Below, in pieces: positions 44,481-53,561 of a stretch of DNA of 64,000 bases. The notes under the pieces are model-generated. The model saw nothing but the letters and a program-made list of their open reading frames with translations. It was not told the origin of the DNA and did no database searches. The stretch is from CAWBCR01 sp963787375 (GTDB taxonomy: Bacteria; Chloroflexota; Anaerolineae; Aggregatilineales; UBA3940), in the NCBI GenBank assembly GCA_963787375.1, contig CAWBCR010000011.1, positions 1-64,000 on the forward strand, given 5' to 3'. How positions within the stretch are numbered: position 1 is the first letter of the stretch; each line of letters opens with the position of its first letter. Made by a program: the position numbers and the translations under genes.

Positions 44481-44509
44481 CAAAAGAGAGAGCGACCTTT
44501 CGGTCGCTC
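44481..44509 (-). terminator. Terminator of the Gly-rich peptide gene
   Basis: GAGCGACC / GGTCGCTC hairpin (44490-44509), followed on the minus strand by a TCTCTTTTG tail. Also lies in the 3' region of the TPR-CHAT gene. Confidence 0.65.
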
Positions 44510-44525
44510 CTCGCTCGGGTTGCGG

Positions 44526-44585
44526 CTAGACGGGCCCGGGGCCGCCACCGCCGCCGGTCGGTCCACCGGAGACACGGGTATTCAT
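44526..44585 (-). CDS. 19-residue Gly-rich peptide
   Basis: Encodes MNTRVSGGPTGGGGGPGPV. An AGAAGGAG site sits seven bases before the ATG, and a GC-rich hairpin (CCCCGC/GCGGGG) lies in the leader. The intrinsic terminator at 44481-44509 closes it, so a complete minigene is present. It converges on the TPR-CHAT operon. The Gly/Pro-rich tail is unusual; a signalling peptide, RiPP-like precursor or protease substrate are possibilities. No homologue recognised. Confidence 0.5.
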   Translation of the reverse strand: MNTRVSGGPTGGGGGPGPV

Positions 44586-44700
44586 GGCACGCTCCTTCTG
44601 AGCTGTATGCCCCGCCTGGGCGGGGGTGAACGTTCACATACAGTCTCAGCCAGGAGCAGGTGCGCCCCTATAGTGGATCGGACACGCTTCGGACAGAAAA

Positions 44701-44730
44701 CGGACAGGCCGCCGGTGAGTGGCCTGTCCG
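44701..44730. other. Ten-pair hairpin upstream of glyQS
   Basis: CGGACAGGCC (44701-44710) pairs with GGCCTGTCCG (44721-44730). Four A precede it, so on the minus strand it would be followed by TTTT. There is no minus-strand gene just upstream to terminate. Its role is unknown. Confidence 0.35.
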
Positions 44731-44771
44731 CAGCTATATCGCGGGGCAGCCCTCGCAATCTCGGCCTGCCG

Positions 44772-44780
44772 TGTTACAAT
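44772..44780 (+). promoter_or_regulatory. Extended -10 promoter of glyQS
   Basis: TG (44772-44773), one base, TACAAT (44775-44780), about 58 bases before the GTG start. Confidence 0.5.
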
Positions 44781-44837
44781 TCCGGCGTTATGCTGGCATA
44801 TACGCTGATCCGAATCACGGTCTGGAGGATCCTGGCA

Positions 44838-47800
44838 GTGAGCCAACCGCTATCGTTACAGGACGTTATCATTCGCCTGCAAGAATTCTGGGCCGCGCAG
44901 GGCTGCGTCATCTGGCAGCCGTACTACGTGCAAGTCGGCGCGGGGACGTATAACCCTGCCACCTTCCTGCGCGTGCTGGGCCCTGAGCCGTGGAATGTGG
45001 CCTATGTCGAGCCATCCATTCGCCCCGACGATGGCCGCTTTGGCGATAACCCCAACCGCATGTCGTACTTCTATCAGTACCAGGTGATCCTCAAGCCGGA
45101 CCCCGGCAACCCACAGGAGATCTACCTTCAGAGCCTCGAAGCGCTGGGCATCGACCGCCGCCAGCACGACATTCGCTTCGTAGAAGACAACTGGGAGTCG
45201 CCGGTGCTGGGCGCGTGGGGGCTGGGCTGGGAGGTGTGGCTCGACGGGCAGGAGATCACGCAGTTCACCTACTTCCAGCAGGCTGGCGGGCAGGACCTGC
45301 CGTTGCCGTCTGTCGAGATCACCTACGGCATTGAGCGCATCGTGCTGGCGCTGCAAGGCGTCAACGCCGTGTGGGATATCGACTGGGTGGGCGGGCTGAC
45401 CTACGGGGACGTACTGCTCCAGCAGGAGATCGAGCACTGCACCTACTACTTCAACGTGGCCGACGTCGACGCGCTGCGGGCGGTGTTCATCACCTACGAG
45501 CAGGAAGCGAAACGCGCGCTGGACTATGAGCCGCCGCTGGTCATGCCGGCGCACGACTACGTGCTGAAGTGCTCGCACCTGTTCAACATCCTCGACACAC
45601 GCGGTGCGATCGGTGTGGTAGAGCGCGCCGACTACTTCAAGCGAATGCAGCGGCTGGCCGCCCGGGTCGCCGACGCATACGCCCGGCAGCGCGCCGCGAT
45701 GGGCTACCCGATGCTGCCCGCCGGCTGGCAGGTCCACGCCGAAACCGGCGTGCTGGCCGTCCCGGCGGTCGCGCCGCCGGAGCCGCCGCGCGGCAAGTAC
45801 CCTGTAAAGCCCGCGCTGTTCCTGCTGGAGATCGGCGTGGAAGAGCTGCCCGTCGCCGACCTCGACTCGGCGCTGGCGCAGCTTGAGCAGGCCGTCCCGG
45901 CGGCGCTCGATGATCTGCGGCTGGAATACGATTCAGTGACCGTCAATGGCACGCCGCGCCGCCTCGTCATCAGGGTGGAAGGGCTGTCGCCCAGCCAGCG
46001 CGCCGAGGAGAGCGTGCGGCGCGGGCCGCCGGTGCGGGCTGCATTCGACGTCGGCGGCAAGCCGACCAAAGCGGCGGAGGGCTTCGCCCGCAGCCAGGGC
46101 GTCGACGTGGCCGACCTGGAGCGGCGCGAGATCGACGGCGGTGAGTACGTGGTCGCGGTGGTGCGGGACGCGGGCCTGCCGGCTGCCGAGGTGCTGGCTG
46201 GGCTGCTGCCGGACCTGATCGCCGGCATCCACTTCGACAAGTCAATGCGTTGGAACGAGACAGGCGTGGCCTTCTCGCGCCCGATCCGCTGGCTGGTCGC
46301 GCTGCTGGGCAGCGAAGTTGTGCCGTTCGTCTACGCCGGCGTCCACTCGGGCCGTACGACGCGCGGCACGCGCCTGCTCGGCTCGCCGGATATTGAGATC
46401 GAGGATGCTGCTGCTTACGCCGATTTGCTGCGCGGGGAAGGCATCCTCATCGACCGTGCGGAGCGGCGAGCAGCGATCAAGAAGCAGGTCGACGCGCTGG
46501 CGAAGCAGGCAGGTGGCAGCGTCACAGACGATCCCGGCCTGCTGGACGAGGTGACCAACCTCGTTGAGCAGCCGACCGCGCTGCTGGGCTCGTTCGCCGA
46601 AGAGGACCTTGAGCTGCCGGACGTGGTGCTGATCAGCGTGATGAAGAAGCACCAACGCTATTTTGCGGTGGTCAACAAGAAGGGCAGTCTGCTGCCGCAC
46701 TTCATCGCCGTGCGCAACGGCGACGACCAGCACCTCGACAGCGTCATCACCGGCAACGAGCACGTCATCCGCGCCCGCTTTGCCGATGCGCGCTTCTTCT
46801 ATAACGAGGACATCCAGAAGCCGCTGGAAGCCTACCTGCCCGGCCTGCAACTGCTGACCTTCCAGGAGGACATAGGTTCCTACTACGACAAAGCGGCGCG
46901 GCTCGAAGGGTTGACCGCGCGGCTGGGCGGGCTGCTGGGCATCGAGGACGAGAGCGGTGACATGGATCTGGCGATCCGCGCCGCGCGGCTGGCCAAAGCC
47001 GATCTCGTCACCAGCCTGGTTGTCGAGATGACGTCCTTGCAGGGCACGATGGGCCGCATCTACGCGCTGCGCTCCGGCGAGCAGCAGATCGTCGCCGACG
47101 CCATCGGCGAGCATTACCAGCCGCGCACTGCCGGCGATTCGCTGCCGCAGACGCCGGCGGGGATCGCCGTCGCGCTGGCCGACCGCTTCGACAGCCTGGT
47201 AGGGCTGTTCTCGGTCGGCTTGCAGCCCACTGGCTCCGCCGACCCCTATGGGCTGCGCCGCGCCGCGCTGGGCGTCGTGCAGATTCTCGTCGGCCACGGC
47301 ATCGACCTCGACCTGCGCGAGGTGATCGAGTGGGCGGCGTGGGGCTACACCCGCGCGCTGGGCGAGAACTTCATCTCCGACGAAGTCAAAGGCCGCCGTG
47401 CTCGACTTCGTCGTCGGGCGTCTGCGCGGCCTGCTGCTCGACACATTCCGCTACGACGTGGTCGAGGCAGTGCTGGCCGAGCAGGGCCACAATCCCACCC
47501 GCGCCCGCGTCTACGCCGAGCAGCTTTCCGCGTGGGTCGCCCGCCCCGACTGGCCGCCCCTGCTCGACGCCTACGCGCGCTGCGTGCGCATCACCCGCGG
47601 CCAGGATCAGCAGTACAAGCTGGCCCCCAAGCTTTTCGCCGAGCCCGCCGAGCAGGACCTGTACGACGCCTACCAGCAGGCCGCCAACTCGCTGGGCGAC
47701 ACGCCTGACGTCGATACCTTCCTTACGACGTTCGAGCCGCTCGTCCCGGCCATCTCCACCTTCTTCGCCCCTGCCGAGGAGGGCGGCGTGCTCGTAATGC

Positions 47801-47901
47801 ACAAAGACGCAAAAATCCGTGCGAACCGCCTCGCCCTGCTCCAGCACCTTGTCGCGCTGGCGGGCGGCGTCGCCGACTTCTCGCGGTTGGAAGGGTTCTA
47901 G
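44838..47901 (+). CDS. glyQS: Glycyl-tRNA synthetase, fused alpha-beta (one frameshift near 47394)
   Basis: GTG start 44838 with CTGGAGG upstream, matching where the alpha domain begins (SLQDVIIRLQEFWAAQGCVI). The alpha domain (about 1-300) has VGAGTYNPATFLRVLGPEPW and AGGQDLPLPSVEITYGIERI. The beta domain starts about residue 335 (FLLEIGVEELPVADLDSALA) with KSMRWNETGVAFSRPIRWLV, then the HD-like and anticodon-binding regions. The frame breaks near 47394, where AAAGG should probably be AAGG, and resumes LDFVVGRLRGLLLDTFRYDV to the stop at 47901. Charges tRNA-Gly; fused forms are known in several phyla. Essential enzyme, so the break is probably an error. Confidence 0.9.
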
Positions 47902-48100
47902 CGCGACAGGAGGATGCGAGGACTTGCCCCCCGCGCCCCCACAGGGGACACAGTCCCCTTGACCCCGTTCCATCGATACGCTCTACTAATGACAGGCTCC
48001 AACGAGAGAACGCCGACCGGCGGTCGGCGTTCTCTCGTTCATTGGGGGTGCAGGGGCCGCTGGCCCCTGCCAGGGCTTCAGGGGCAGAGCCCCTGAGCCG
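47902..48100. other. Palindrome-rich gap between glyQS and hutU
   Basis: No gene seen. It holds CAGGGGAC/GTCCCCTTG-type, GCAGGGGCC/GGCCCCTGC and CAGGGGC/GCCCCTG hairpins, plus the 18-bp palindrome listed separately. The GGGGC-based units look like REP-type intergenic repeats. Confidence 0.5.
48001..48039. terminator. 18-pair perfect palindrome between convergent genes
   Basis: AACGAGAGAACGCCGACC (48001-48018) is perfectly mirrored at 48022-48039 around GGC. It lies between convergent glyQS and hutU and would end both transcripts, although no long T tract follows. Confidence 0.6.
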
Positions 48101-49771
48101 TTAATCCTTCTTCATCATCGGGATCTTCAGATCGTTCTCTGTGGCAAACTCAATCGCCTCCTCGTAGCCCGCGTCGGCATGGCGAATGACGCCCATCCAC
48201 GGGTCGGCGGTGAGGACGCGCGCCAGGCGGGCGGCGGCTTCCGGCGTGCCATCGGCGACGATGACCTGCCCGGCGTGTTGGCTGTAGCCGATGCCGACGC
48301 CGCCGCCGTGATGGAACGATACCCACGTCGCGCCGCCGACGGCGTTCAGCGCGAAGTTGAGCAGCGGCCAGTCAGAGATGGCGTCGGAGCCATCCTTCAT
48401 GCCTTCTGTCTCGCGGTTAGGCGAGGCGACCGAGCCCGCGTCGAGGTGGTCGCGGCCAATGACAATCGGCGCGCTAACCTCGCCGCTGGCGACCATATCG
48501 TTGAAGGCCAGCCCGGCCTTGATGCGCTCGCCGTAGCCCAGCCAGCAGATGCGCGACGGCAGCCCCTGGAAGTGCACCTGGTCCTGCGCCATCTTGATCC
48601 AGCGCGTCAGGTGCTCCTGCTCTGGGAACAGCTCCATGATCTTGGCGTCTGTAGCGTAGATATCCTCCGGGTCGCCGGAGAGCGCCACCCAGCGGAACGG
48701 CCCCTTGCCCTCGCAGAACAGCGGGCGGATGTAGGCCGGCACAAAGCCCTGATAGGTGAAGGCATCCTTCACGCCGGCGTCGAAGGCGCGCTGGCGCAGG
48801 TTGTTGCCGTAGTCAAACACAACCGCGCCCCGGTTGTGCATCTCGACCATCGCGGCGCAGTGGGCGGCCATGGTGCGCATCGACTCACGCTGGTAGGCCT
48901 GCGGGTCACGCGCGCGCAGGGCAACGGCCTCGTCAAGCGTCATGTGGTTGGGCACATACATCAGCGGGTCGTGCGCGTTGGTCTGGTCGGTAACCATGTC
49001 GGGCAGCACGTTGCGCTCCAGCAGTTCGGCGAACACGTCGGCGGCGTTGCCGATCAGGCCAATCGAGACGCCCTCGCCGCGCGCCTTGTATTCGTCGACC
49101 ATCTTCAGCGCGGTGTCCAGGTCCTCGACCACCACGTCGACGTAGCCGGTGTCGAGGCGGCGCTGGGCGCGGTGCGGGTCGACCTCCACGATCAGCCCTA
49201 CACCCTCGTTCATCTTGATCGCCAGCGGCTGCGCGCCGCCCATCTCGCCCAGGCCCGCCGTCAGCACGAACTTACCTTTGAGCGATTTGTCGGGCCCGTA
49301 GTGCTTGCGGGCGGCAGCGGCGAGCGTCTCATAGGTGCCCTGCAAAATGCCCTGCGTGCCGATGTATATCCAGGAGCCGGCGGTCATCTGACCGTACATG
49401 ATCAGCCCTTCGCGCTCCCATTTGTCGAAGTTCTCCTGTGTGGCCCAGGCCGGGACGATGTTGGAGTTGGCGATGATGACGCGCGGCGCGTCCCGGTGCG
49501 TGCGCAGCACGCCCACCGGCTTGCCCGACTGTACCAGCAGCGTCTCGTCATCTTCGAGGTTGCGTAGCGACTCGAGGATCGCGTCGAACGCTTCCCAGTT
49601 CCGGGCCGCCTTGCCGCGCCCGCCGTAGACGATCAGGTTGTCGGGGTCCCCGGCCACATCCGGGTCGAGGTTGTTCTGGATCATGCGGTAGGCAGCTTCC
49701 TGAAGCCAGCCCTTGCATGTCAGGTCGGTGCCGCGCGGCGCGTGGATGACGCGCTTTCCCTTGTCGGTCAT
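48101..49771 (-). CDS. hutU: Urocanate hydratase
   Basis: 556 residues, full length. Conserved segments: IVYGGRGKAARNWEAFDAIL, QSGKPVGVLRTHRDAPRVII, LTAGLGEMGGAQPLAIKMNE (nucleotide-binding), DQTNAHDPLMYVPNHMTLDE, and ALNAVGGATWVSFHHGGGVG near the C-terminus. Converts urocanate to imidazolonepropionate with tightly bound NAD in histidine breakdown. No hutH, hutI or hutG is nearby; the next gene upstream is AAC(3)-like. Confidence 0.95.
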   Translation of the reverse strand: MTDKGKRVIHAPRGTDLTCKGWLQEAAYRMIQNNLDPDVAGDPDNLIVYGGRGKAARNWEAFDAILESLRNLEDDETLLVQSGKPVGVLRTHRDAPRVIIANSNIVPAWATQENFDKWEREGLIMYGQMTAGSWIYIGTQGILQGTYETLAAAARKHYGPDKSLKGKFVLTAGLGEMGGAQPLAIKMNEGVGLIVEVDPHRAQRRLDTGYVDVVVEDLDTALKMVDEYKARGEGVSIGLIGNAADVFAELLERNVLPDMVTDQTNAHDPLMYVPNHMTLDEAVALRARDPQAYQRESMRTMAAHCAAMVEMHNRGAVVFDYGNNLRQRAFDAGVKDAFTYQGFVPAYIRPLFCEGKGPFRWVALSGDPEDIYATDAKIMELFPEQEHLTRWIKMAQDQVHFQGLPSRICWLGYGERIKAGLAFNDMVASGEVSAPIVIGRDHLDAGSVASPNRETEGMKDGSDAISDWPLLNFALNAVGGATWVSFHHGGGVGIGYSQHAGQVIVADGTPEAAARLARVLTADPWMGVIRHADAGYEEAIEFATENDLKIPMMKKD

Positions 49772-49784
49772 GGTTTATCCTCTC

Positions 49785-50615
49785 TCACTGATATGCCTGC
49801 CGCCCCGCTGCCGGGTACACTTGGCGTGCGCGGCAGCTCAGGCAGGTTGGCCTTTCGCACAGCATGAAGTTGGGGTCCTGATGGATGCGCTGCTCGGCAT
49901 AGACCAGCAGCGGTTTGAGCGGGATGAGCTCGCACCGCGCGAGCCCGATCTGCGTCACGGTGGTGAGGTCGGTCAGGTCGTTCCAGATGGCGTTGAAGCC
50001 CTGCATACAGCCGGGGATATTGGGCAATTCTTCGATATCGTTGAGGGTCAGCGCCCAGCGGATGAACGCCTTTCGCCCGGCACGCTGTTCGGCCAGGTGC
50101 AGCGCGTAGTTCTCACGCTGATCGACACCGATCAGCAGCACTGCGCCGTCACGTGCCTCCAGCCACGCAATTGGCGAGAGCGGGTTCTGGCGGGTCTGAC
50201 TGGCCAGTACCTCACGCGCGTGCGGCCCCTGTGCCACAAATGATAGGATTGGGTGAATGCTGCGCAGCGTGTGCGGGCTGGCGCGCAGCGCCTCGGCGAC
50301 CGCGCCGCAGTCGGGATGCACCGGCAGGTCGGGCCGGAAGATCTCGGCGCGGGCGTTGGCCTCATCGCCTGAACCATAGACAATGGCGTTGCGCGGCGGC
50401 CCGTCCTGTGGGATGACCTGCGTCTGGTAGGTAAAGGCCGGCATGACGACTGTCCCAGCGGCGGACAGGATCGCCCCGGCGACGGCTGGCGGTCCGCCCG
50501 CGACCTCTCCCAGCGCGGTCATGTTGACGTGCGCGATGAGGTCCAGGTGCTCACCAATTCCCAGATCGTGGATCAGCTTCTCGCGGATGATAATATCGGT
50601 CAGCTTGTCGGCCAT
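49785..50615 (-). CDS. Aminoglycoside N3-acetyltransferase-like protein
   Basis: 276 residues from MADKLTDIIIREKL. AAC(3)/YokD family: IGEHLDLIAHVNMTALGEVA, GTVVMPAFTYQTQVIP, EIFRPDLPVHPDCGAVAEAL, SIHPILSFVAQGPHA and AVLLIGVDQRENYALHLAEQ. Acetyl-CoA-dependent N-acetylation is the family reaction; most chromosomal members have no proven antibiotic role. A Cys cluster (CERPTCLSC) at the C-terminus is unusual and may bind metal. Fourteen bases before hutU on the same strand, so probably cotranscribed. Confidence 0.8.
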   Translation of the reverse strand: MADKLTDIIIREKLIHDLGIGEHLDLIAHVNMTALGEVAGGPPAVAGAILSAAGTVVMPAFTYQTQVIPQDGPPRNAIVYGSGDEANARAEIFRPDLPVHPDCGAVAEALRASPHTLRSIHPILSFVAQGPHAREVLASQTRQNPLSPIAWLEARDGAVLLIGVDQRENYALHLAEQRAGRKAFIRWALTLNDIEELPNIPGCMQGFNAIWNDLTDLTTVTQIGLARCELIPLKPLLVYAEQRIHQDPNFMLCERPTCLSCRARQVYPAAGRQAYQ

Positions 50616-50626
50616 AGGCTGCGCTG

Positions 50627-51400
50627 CTACTTCCCTTTCCATTCGGCAGGCCGCTTGTTGACGAAGGCGTCCATGCCCTCTTTCTGGTCCTCGCTGCTGA
50701 ACAGGAAGTAGAAGTTGCGCCGTTCGTAAGCCAGCCCTTCTTTGAGCGTCATTTCGTATGCCTTATTGACCAACTCTTTGGCAAGCCGGATCGCCAGCGG
50801 CGCGCGTGCGGCGATCTCGTTGGCCAGGTTCAGCGCCTCGTCGAGATAGCTCTCGACCGGGTAGACGCGGTTCGCCAGCCCGAACTGGTAGGCTTCCGGG
50901 GCGGCCAGGCGGCGGTCGTTGAGGATTATCTCCATCGCCAGCGCCTTGCCCACCGCGCGGATCAGGCGCTGCGTGCCGCCTGCGCCGGGGATCACGCCCA
51001 GGTTGATCTCTGGCTGCCCGAACACCGCCAACTCGCTGGCGACGATCATATCGCACATCATGGCCAGCTCGCAGCCGCCGCCTAGCGCGATACCCGACAC
51101 TGCCGCAATGACCGGCTTCTTCATCCCGGCGATGCGTTCCCATTCGCCGATGCGATCGCTGGTCAGCATCATGACCGACGTTGCGCCGGACATCTCTTTG
51201 ATGTCAGCCCCGGCAGCAAAGACGCGGTCGCTGCCGGTGATGACCATTGCGCCGACAGCCGGGTCGGCGTCGAACGCCGCCAGCGCGTCGGCCAGTTCAC
51301 GCATAAGCGCGCTGCTGAGGGCGTTCAGCGCACGGGGCCGGTTCAGCCGGATGAGGCCCACCCGGTCGTGGATTTCCGTCAGGATAAACTCGTAGGCCAT
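50627..51400 (-). CDS. Enoyl-CoA hydratase/isomerase
   Basis: 257 residues, crotonase fold. Oxyanion-hole segments VFAAGADIKEM and ALGGGCELAMMCDMIVAS; catalytic Glu region QPEINLGVIPGAGGTQRLIR carries the second Glu equivalent. Closest in layout to short-chain enoyl-CoA hydratases acting in fatty acid beta-oxidation. No other beta-oxidation gene is adjacent; the AAC(3)-like gene follows after 11 bases. Confidence 0.92.
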   Translation of the reverse strand: MAYEFILTEIHDRVGLIRLNRPRALNALSSALMRELADALAAFDADPAVGAMVITGSDRVFAAGADIKEMSGATSVMMLTSDRIGEWERIAGMKKPVIAAVSGIALGGGCELAMMCDMIVASELAVFGQPEINLGVIPGAGGTQRLIRAVGKALAMEIILNDRRLAAPEAYQFGLANRVYPVESYLDEALNLANEIAARAPLAIRLAKELVNKAYEMTLKEGLAYERRNFYFLFSSEDQKEGMDAFVNKRPAEWKGK

Positions 51401-51540
51401 CTCCGTTCCTTTCTGGGAGTGCGAGCCGCTATGCCAATCATAACACCCTGCGCCGCTTAACTCAACGGCACGCAGTCAAAGCGCGCTACAATTAGTGGGT
51501 CCCATTTGCCGAATAGTCTGTCTGCCTGCGAGAGTAAACG

Positions 51541-52038
51541 ATGGCTGTCTTCAATCAATACTCATTTGTCTTTCTATCGATCTTCGCCGGGCTGATTCTG
51601 GCCGTCGGGCTGTGGCGCTGGCGCAAGCCGCCCGTTGCACTGCGCGCCGGGCTGATGGTGTTGTACATCGTTGGGATGGTGGGGCTGCATTTCGTCTCCC
51701 GCTACGCCGACACCTTTGATGGCAGCCTCGCCTCGGCGGACGCTATCCTGACCGACGGCAAGCCCACGCTGCTGATGCTGTATTCCAATTATTGAGCGGC
51801 CTGCAAAGCCGAGCTGCCTGCCGTGCGCGGGCTTCAGCCTAAACTCAACCGTGACGGGATCGACCTGCTGCTGGTCAGCATCCACGAGCCAACCGGCCAG
51901 GTGCTCACCGAGCGCTACAATTTCCAGCTTTCGCCGACCTTCATCATCTTTGACGGGGCCGGGCATGAGCTATGGCGCGGCAGCCGCGCGCCGTCGCTCG
52001 AACAGGCGCGGCAAATCACCGGATCGACCGGCGGATAA
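51541..52038 (+). CDS. Membrane-anchored thioredoxin-like protein with in-frame TGA at the CxxC (probable selenoprotein)
   Basis: ATG 51541. Two N-terminal membrane helices (YSFVFLSIFAGLILAVGLW and LRAGLMVLYIVGMVGLHFVS), then a thioredoxin-like domain whose strand and active site read TLLMLYSNY-[TGA]-AACKAELP. The TGA (51793-51795) takes the place of the first Cys of CxxC, giving UAAC. The frame stays open and family-like for 80 more codons (LLLVSIHEPTGQVLTERYNF, LSPTFIIFDGAGHEL with cis-Pro) to TAA at 52036. Total 165 residues. A hairpin at 51813-51838 fits a bacterial SECIS. Alternatives: a TGC-to-TGA sequencing error or a recent nonsense mutation. Confidence 0.65.
51813..51838 (+). promoter_or_regulatory. 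Candidate bacterial SECIS hairpin
   Basis: GCCTGC (51816-51821) pairs with GCGGGC (51827-51832) including one U-G pair; the outer GCT (51813-51815) pairs with AGC (51836-51838) across a TTC bulge. The five-base apical loop CGTGC has G at its second position. The loop starts 26 bases after the TGA. As I recall them, bacterial SECIS models place a small apical loop with an early G about 16-37 bases from the UGA. Confidence 0.45.
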
Positions 52039-53385
52039 TCAGCCGGCAGCCGGCTCGACCTGCTCGCCTGCGGCGTGGTGCGCCTCGCCGCGCGTCACCA
52101 TGCTCATGCACAGCACCGCCACGACGAAGAACAGCGGGCCGGTCAGGAAGATGGTGCGATAATTGCTGCCGAACAGGTCGATGACATTGCCGGCAATGAA
52201 TGGAGCCAGCGCTGAACCGGTCTGCGAGGCCAGGTAGTAGAGGCCGGTGTAGGTGCCCAGCAGCCGCGCATCGGTCGTCGTGTCGACCACCATGGGCAGC
52301 GAGTTGATGTTCACCAGCGCCCAACCGGTGCCGCCAACCGCCAGGATCACGCCGATGATCGTCGCGCTGTTGGCGAAAAAGCCCACCACCAACATCACGG
52401 CGAACACCACCAGGCCCAGCATGATCGTCTTGCGGCGGCCAAACCGCTCGCCGATGTAGCCCGCCGGGATGGCGAAGATGATGAAGGCCAGCCCGGCAAT
52501 GCCGAACAGGGTCGGCGCGAAGCCCTCGCTGACGTGCAGCACGTTGACGGCGTATGACGTGAAGAACGTCCCCACCCCATCGTAGGCGATGAACCATGCG
52601 AAGATAGCCAGCAGCAGGAAGATCAGGCTGCGCCGCGATTCCCTGGGGATCACAGTGACGCCTTTCAATGCGCCGACAGCCTGCTCTTCTTCGCTCTCCT
52701 CGTGCGTGGCCGGATGCTCCAGGCTGTCGGGGTCGGGCTCCCTGACCAGGAAAAACAGCAGCGCTACCGCCAGGATCAGGATCGCCGCGCCGCCAATGAA
52801 CGGCAGCAGCGGCGTGATGTTGAACAGCAGCGCCAGTCCGAACGATGCCACGATAAAGCCAATGCCGCCCATGAAGTTGATCACGCCGTTGGCCTTGCTG
52901 CGCAGCGGTGAGGGAATAAGGTCTGGCATCAGCGAGATCACCGGCGTGCGCAGCACAGCCATCGCCAGCAGCATCAGCATCGCGCCGCCCAGGAAGAAAG
53001 TAAAGGCGGCGGTATTGCCGGCCACACTGCCATTGAAGGCCGGGTTGATCATCCCGGCAGCAATGGGCAGCAGCACGAAGCCGAGCGCCCCCAGCGGCGC
53101 AGCCGCCACGATGAACGGGTAGCGTCGCCCGATGGGCGTGCGGACGCGGTCGCTCCACACGCCAATCAGCGGCAGGATGAAGATCGCCGCCAGGTTGTCC
53201 AAACCCATGATGATGCCCGTCGTGCGGGCGTTGAGCCCGAAGCCCAGCACGTGCCGGGTGCTTTCGAACCCAGCCCGCCCCGATTGCAGGAAGATCGGCA
53301 CGAAGGAGTTGTAAAGCTGCCAGATCACGCTGATCCCGAAGAAGCCCAGGCCAATGAGAAAGGTCTTCTTCCAGTCGAGTTTCAC
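52039..53385 (-). CDS. MFS transporter, GPH/SLC45-like
   Basis: 448 residues, twelve predicted helices. Segments: WKKTFLIGLGFFGISVIWQL, GVWSDRVRTPIGRRYPFIVA (MFS loop 2-3 motif with GRRxP as in sugar:cation symporters), central cytoplasmic loop with EHPATHEESEEEQ, and GYIGERFGRRKTIMLG in the second half. Sucrose/maltose-type or unknown substrate. It meets the end of the selenoprotein gene directly (stops adjacent, convergent). Confidence 0.85.
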   Translation of the reverse strand: MKLDWKKTFLIGLGFFGISVIWQLYNSFVPIFLQSGRAGFESTRHVLGFGLNARTTGIIMGLDNLAAIFILPLIGVWSDRVRTPIGRRYPFIVAAAPLGALGFVLLPIAAGMINPAFNGSVAGNTAAFTFFLGGAMLMLLAMAVLRTPVISLMPDLIPSPLRSKANGVINFMGGIGFIVASFGLALLFNITPLLPFIGGAAILILAVALLFFLVREPDPDSLEHPATHEESEEEQAVGALKGVTVIPRESRRSLIFLLLAIFAWFIAYDGVGTFFTSYAVNVLHVSEGFAPTLFGIAGLAFIIFAIPAGYIGERFGRRKTIMLGLVVFAVMLVVGFFANSATIIGVILAVGGTGWALVNINSLPMVVDTTTDARLLGTYTGLYYLASQTGSALAPFIAGNVIDLFGSNYRTIFLTGPLFFVVAVLCMSMVTRGEAHHAAGEQVEPAAG

Positions 53386-53517
53386 GACAGGCTCTCCTTG
53401 ATTCGGTTGGGGGTGCTTTCATAAATGGGAGATCGGCCACAAAGGTATGTTAACAGTATATGCGACATTTCGTAGAGGCGCAGCACCGATTTTGAGGCTG
53501 ACGCCGCCACCTGAATC

Positions 53518-53545
53518 AAAAAGACGCCGGGCAGCACCCGGCGTC
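53518..53545 (-). terminator. Terminator of the AIM24 gene
   Basis: GACGCCGGG / CCCGGCGTC, nine pairs with a five-base loop, followed on the minus strand by TTTTT. Confidence 0.8.
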
Positions 53546-53561
53546 CTTCTCTCAGCCGTAT

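Noticed and set aside
44640..44837. T-box riboswitch upstream of glyQS
   Set aside because: Only one simple hairpin; no T-box antiterminator consensus (AGGGTGGNACCGCG) in the leader.
48179..49567. 462-codon + strand open frame opposite hutU
   Set aside because: Mirror of a full-length conserved enzyme in GC-rich DNA; no family features.
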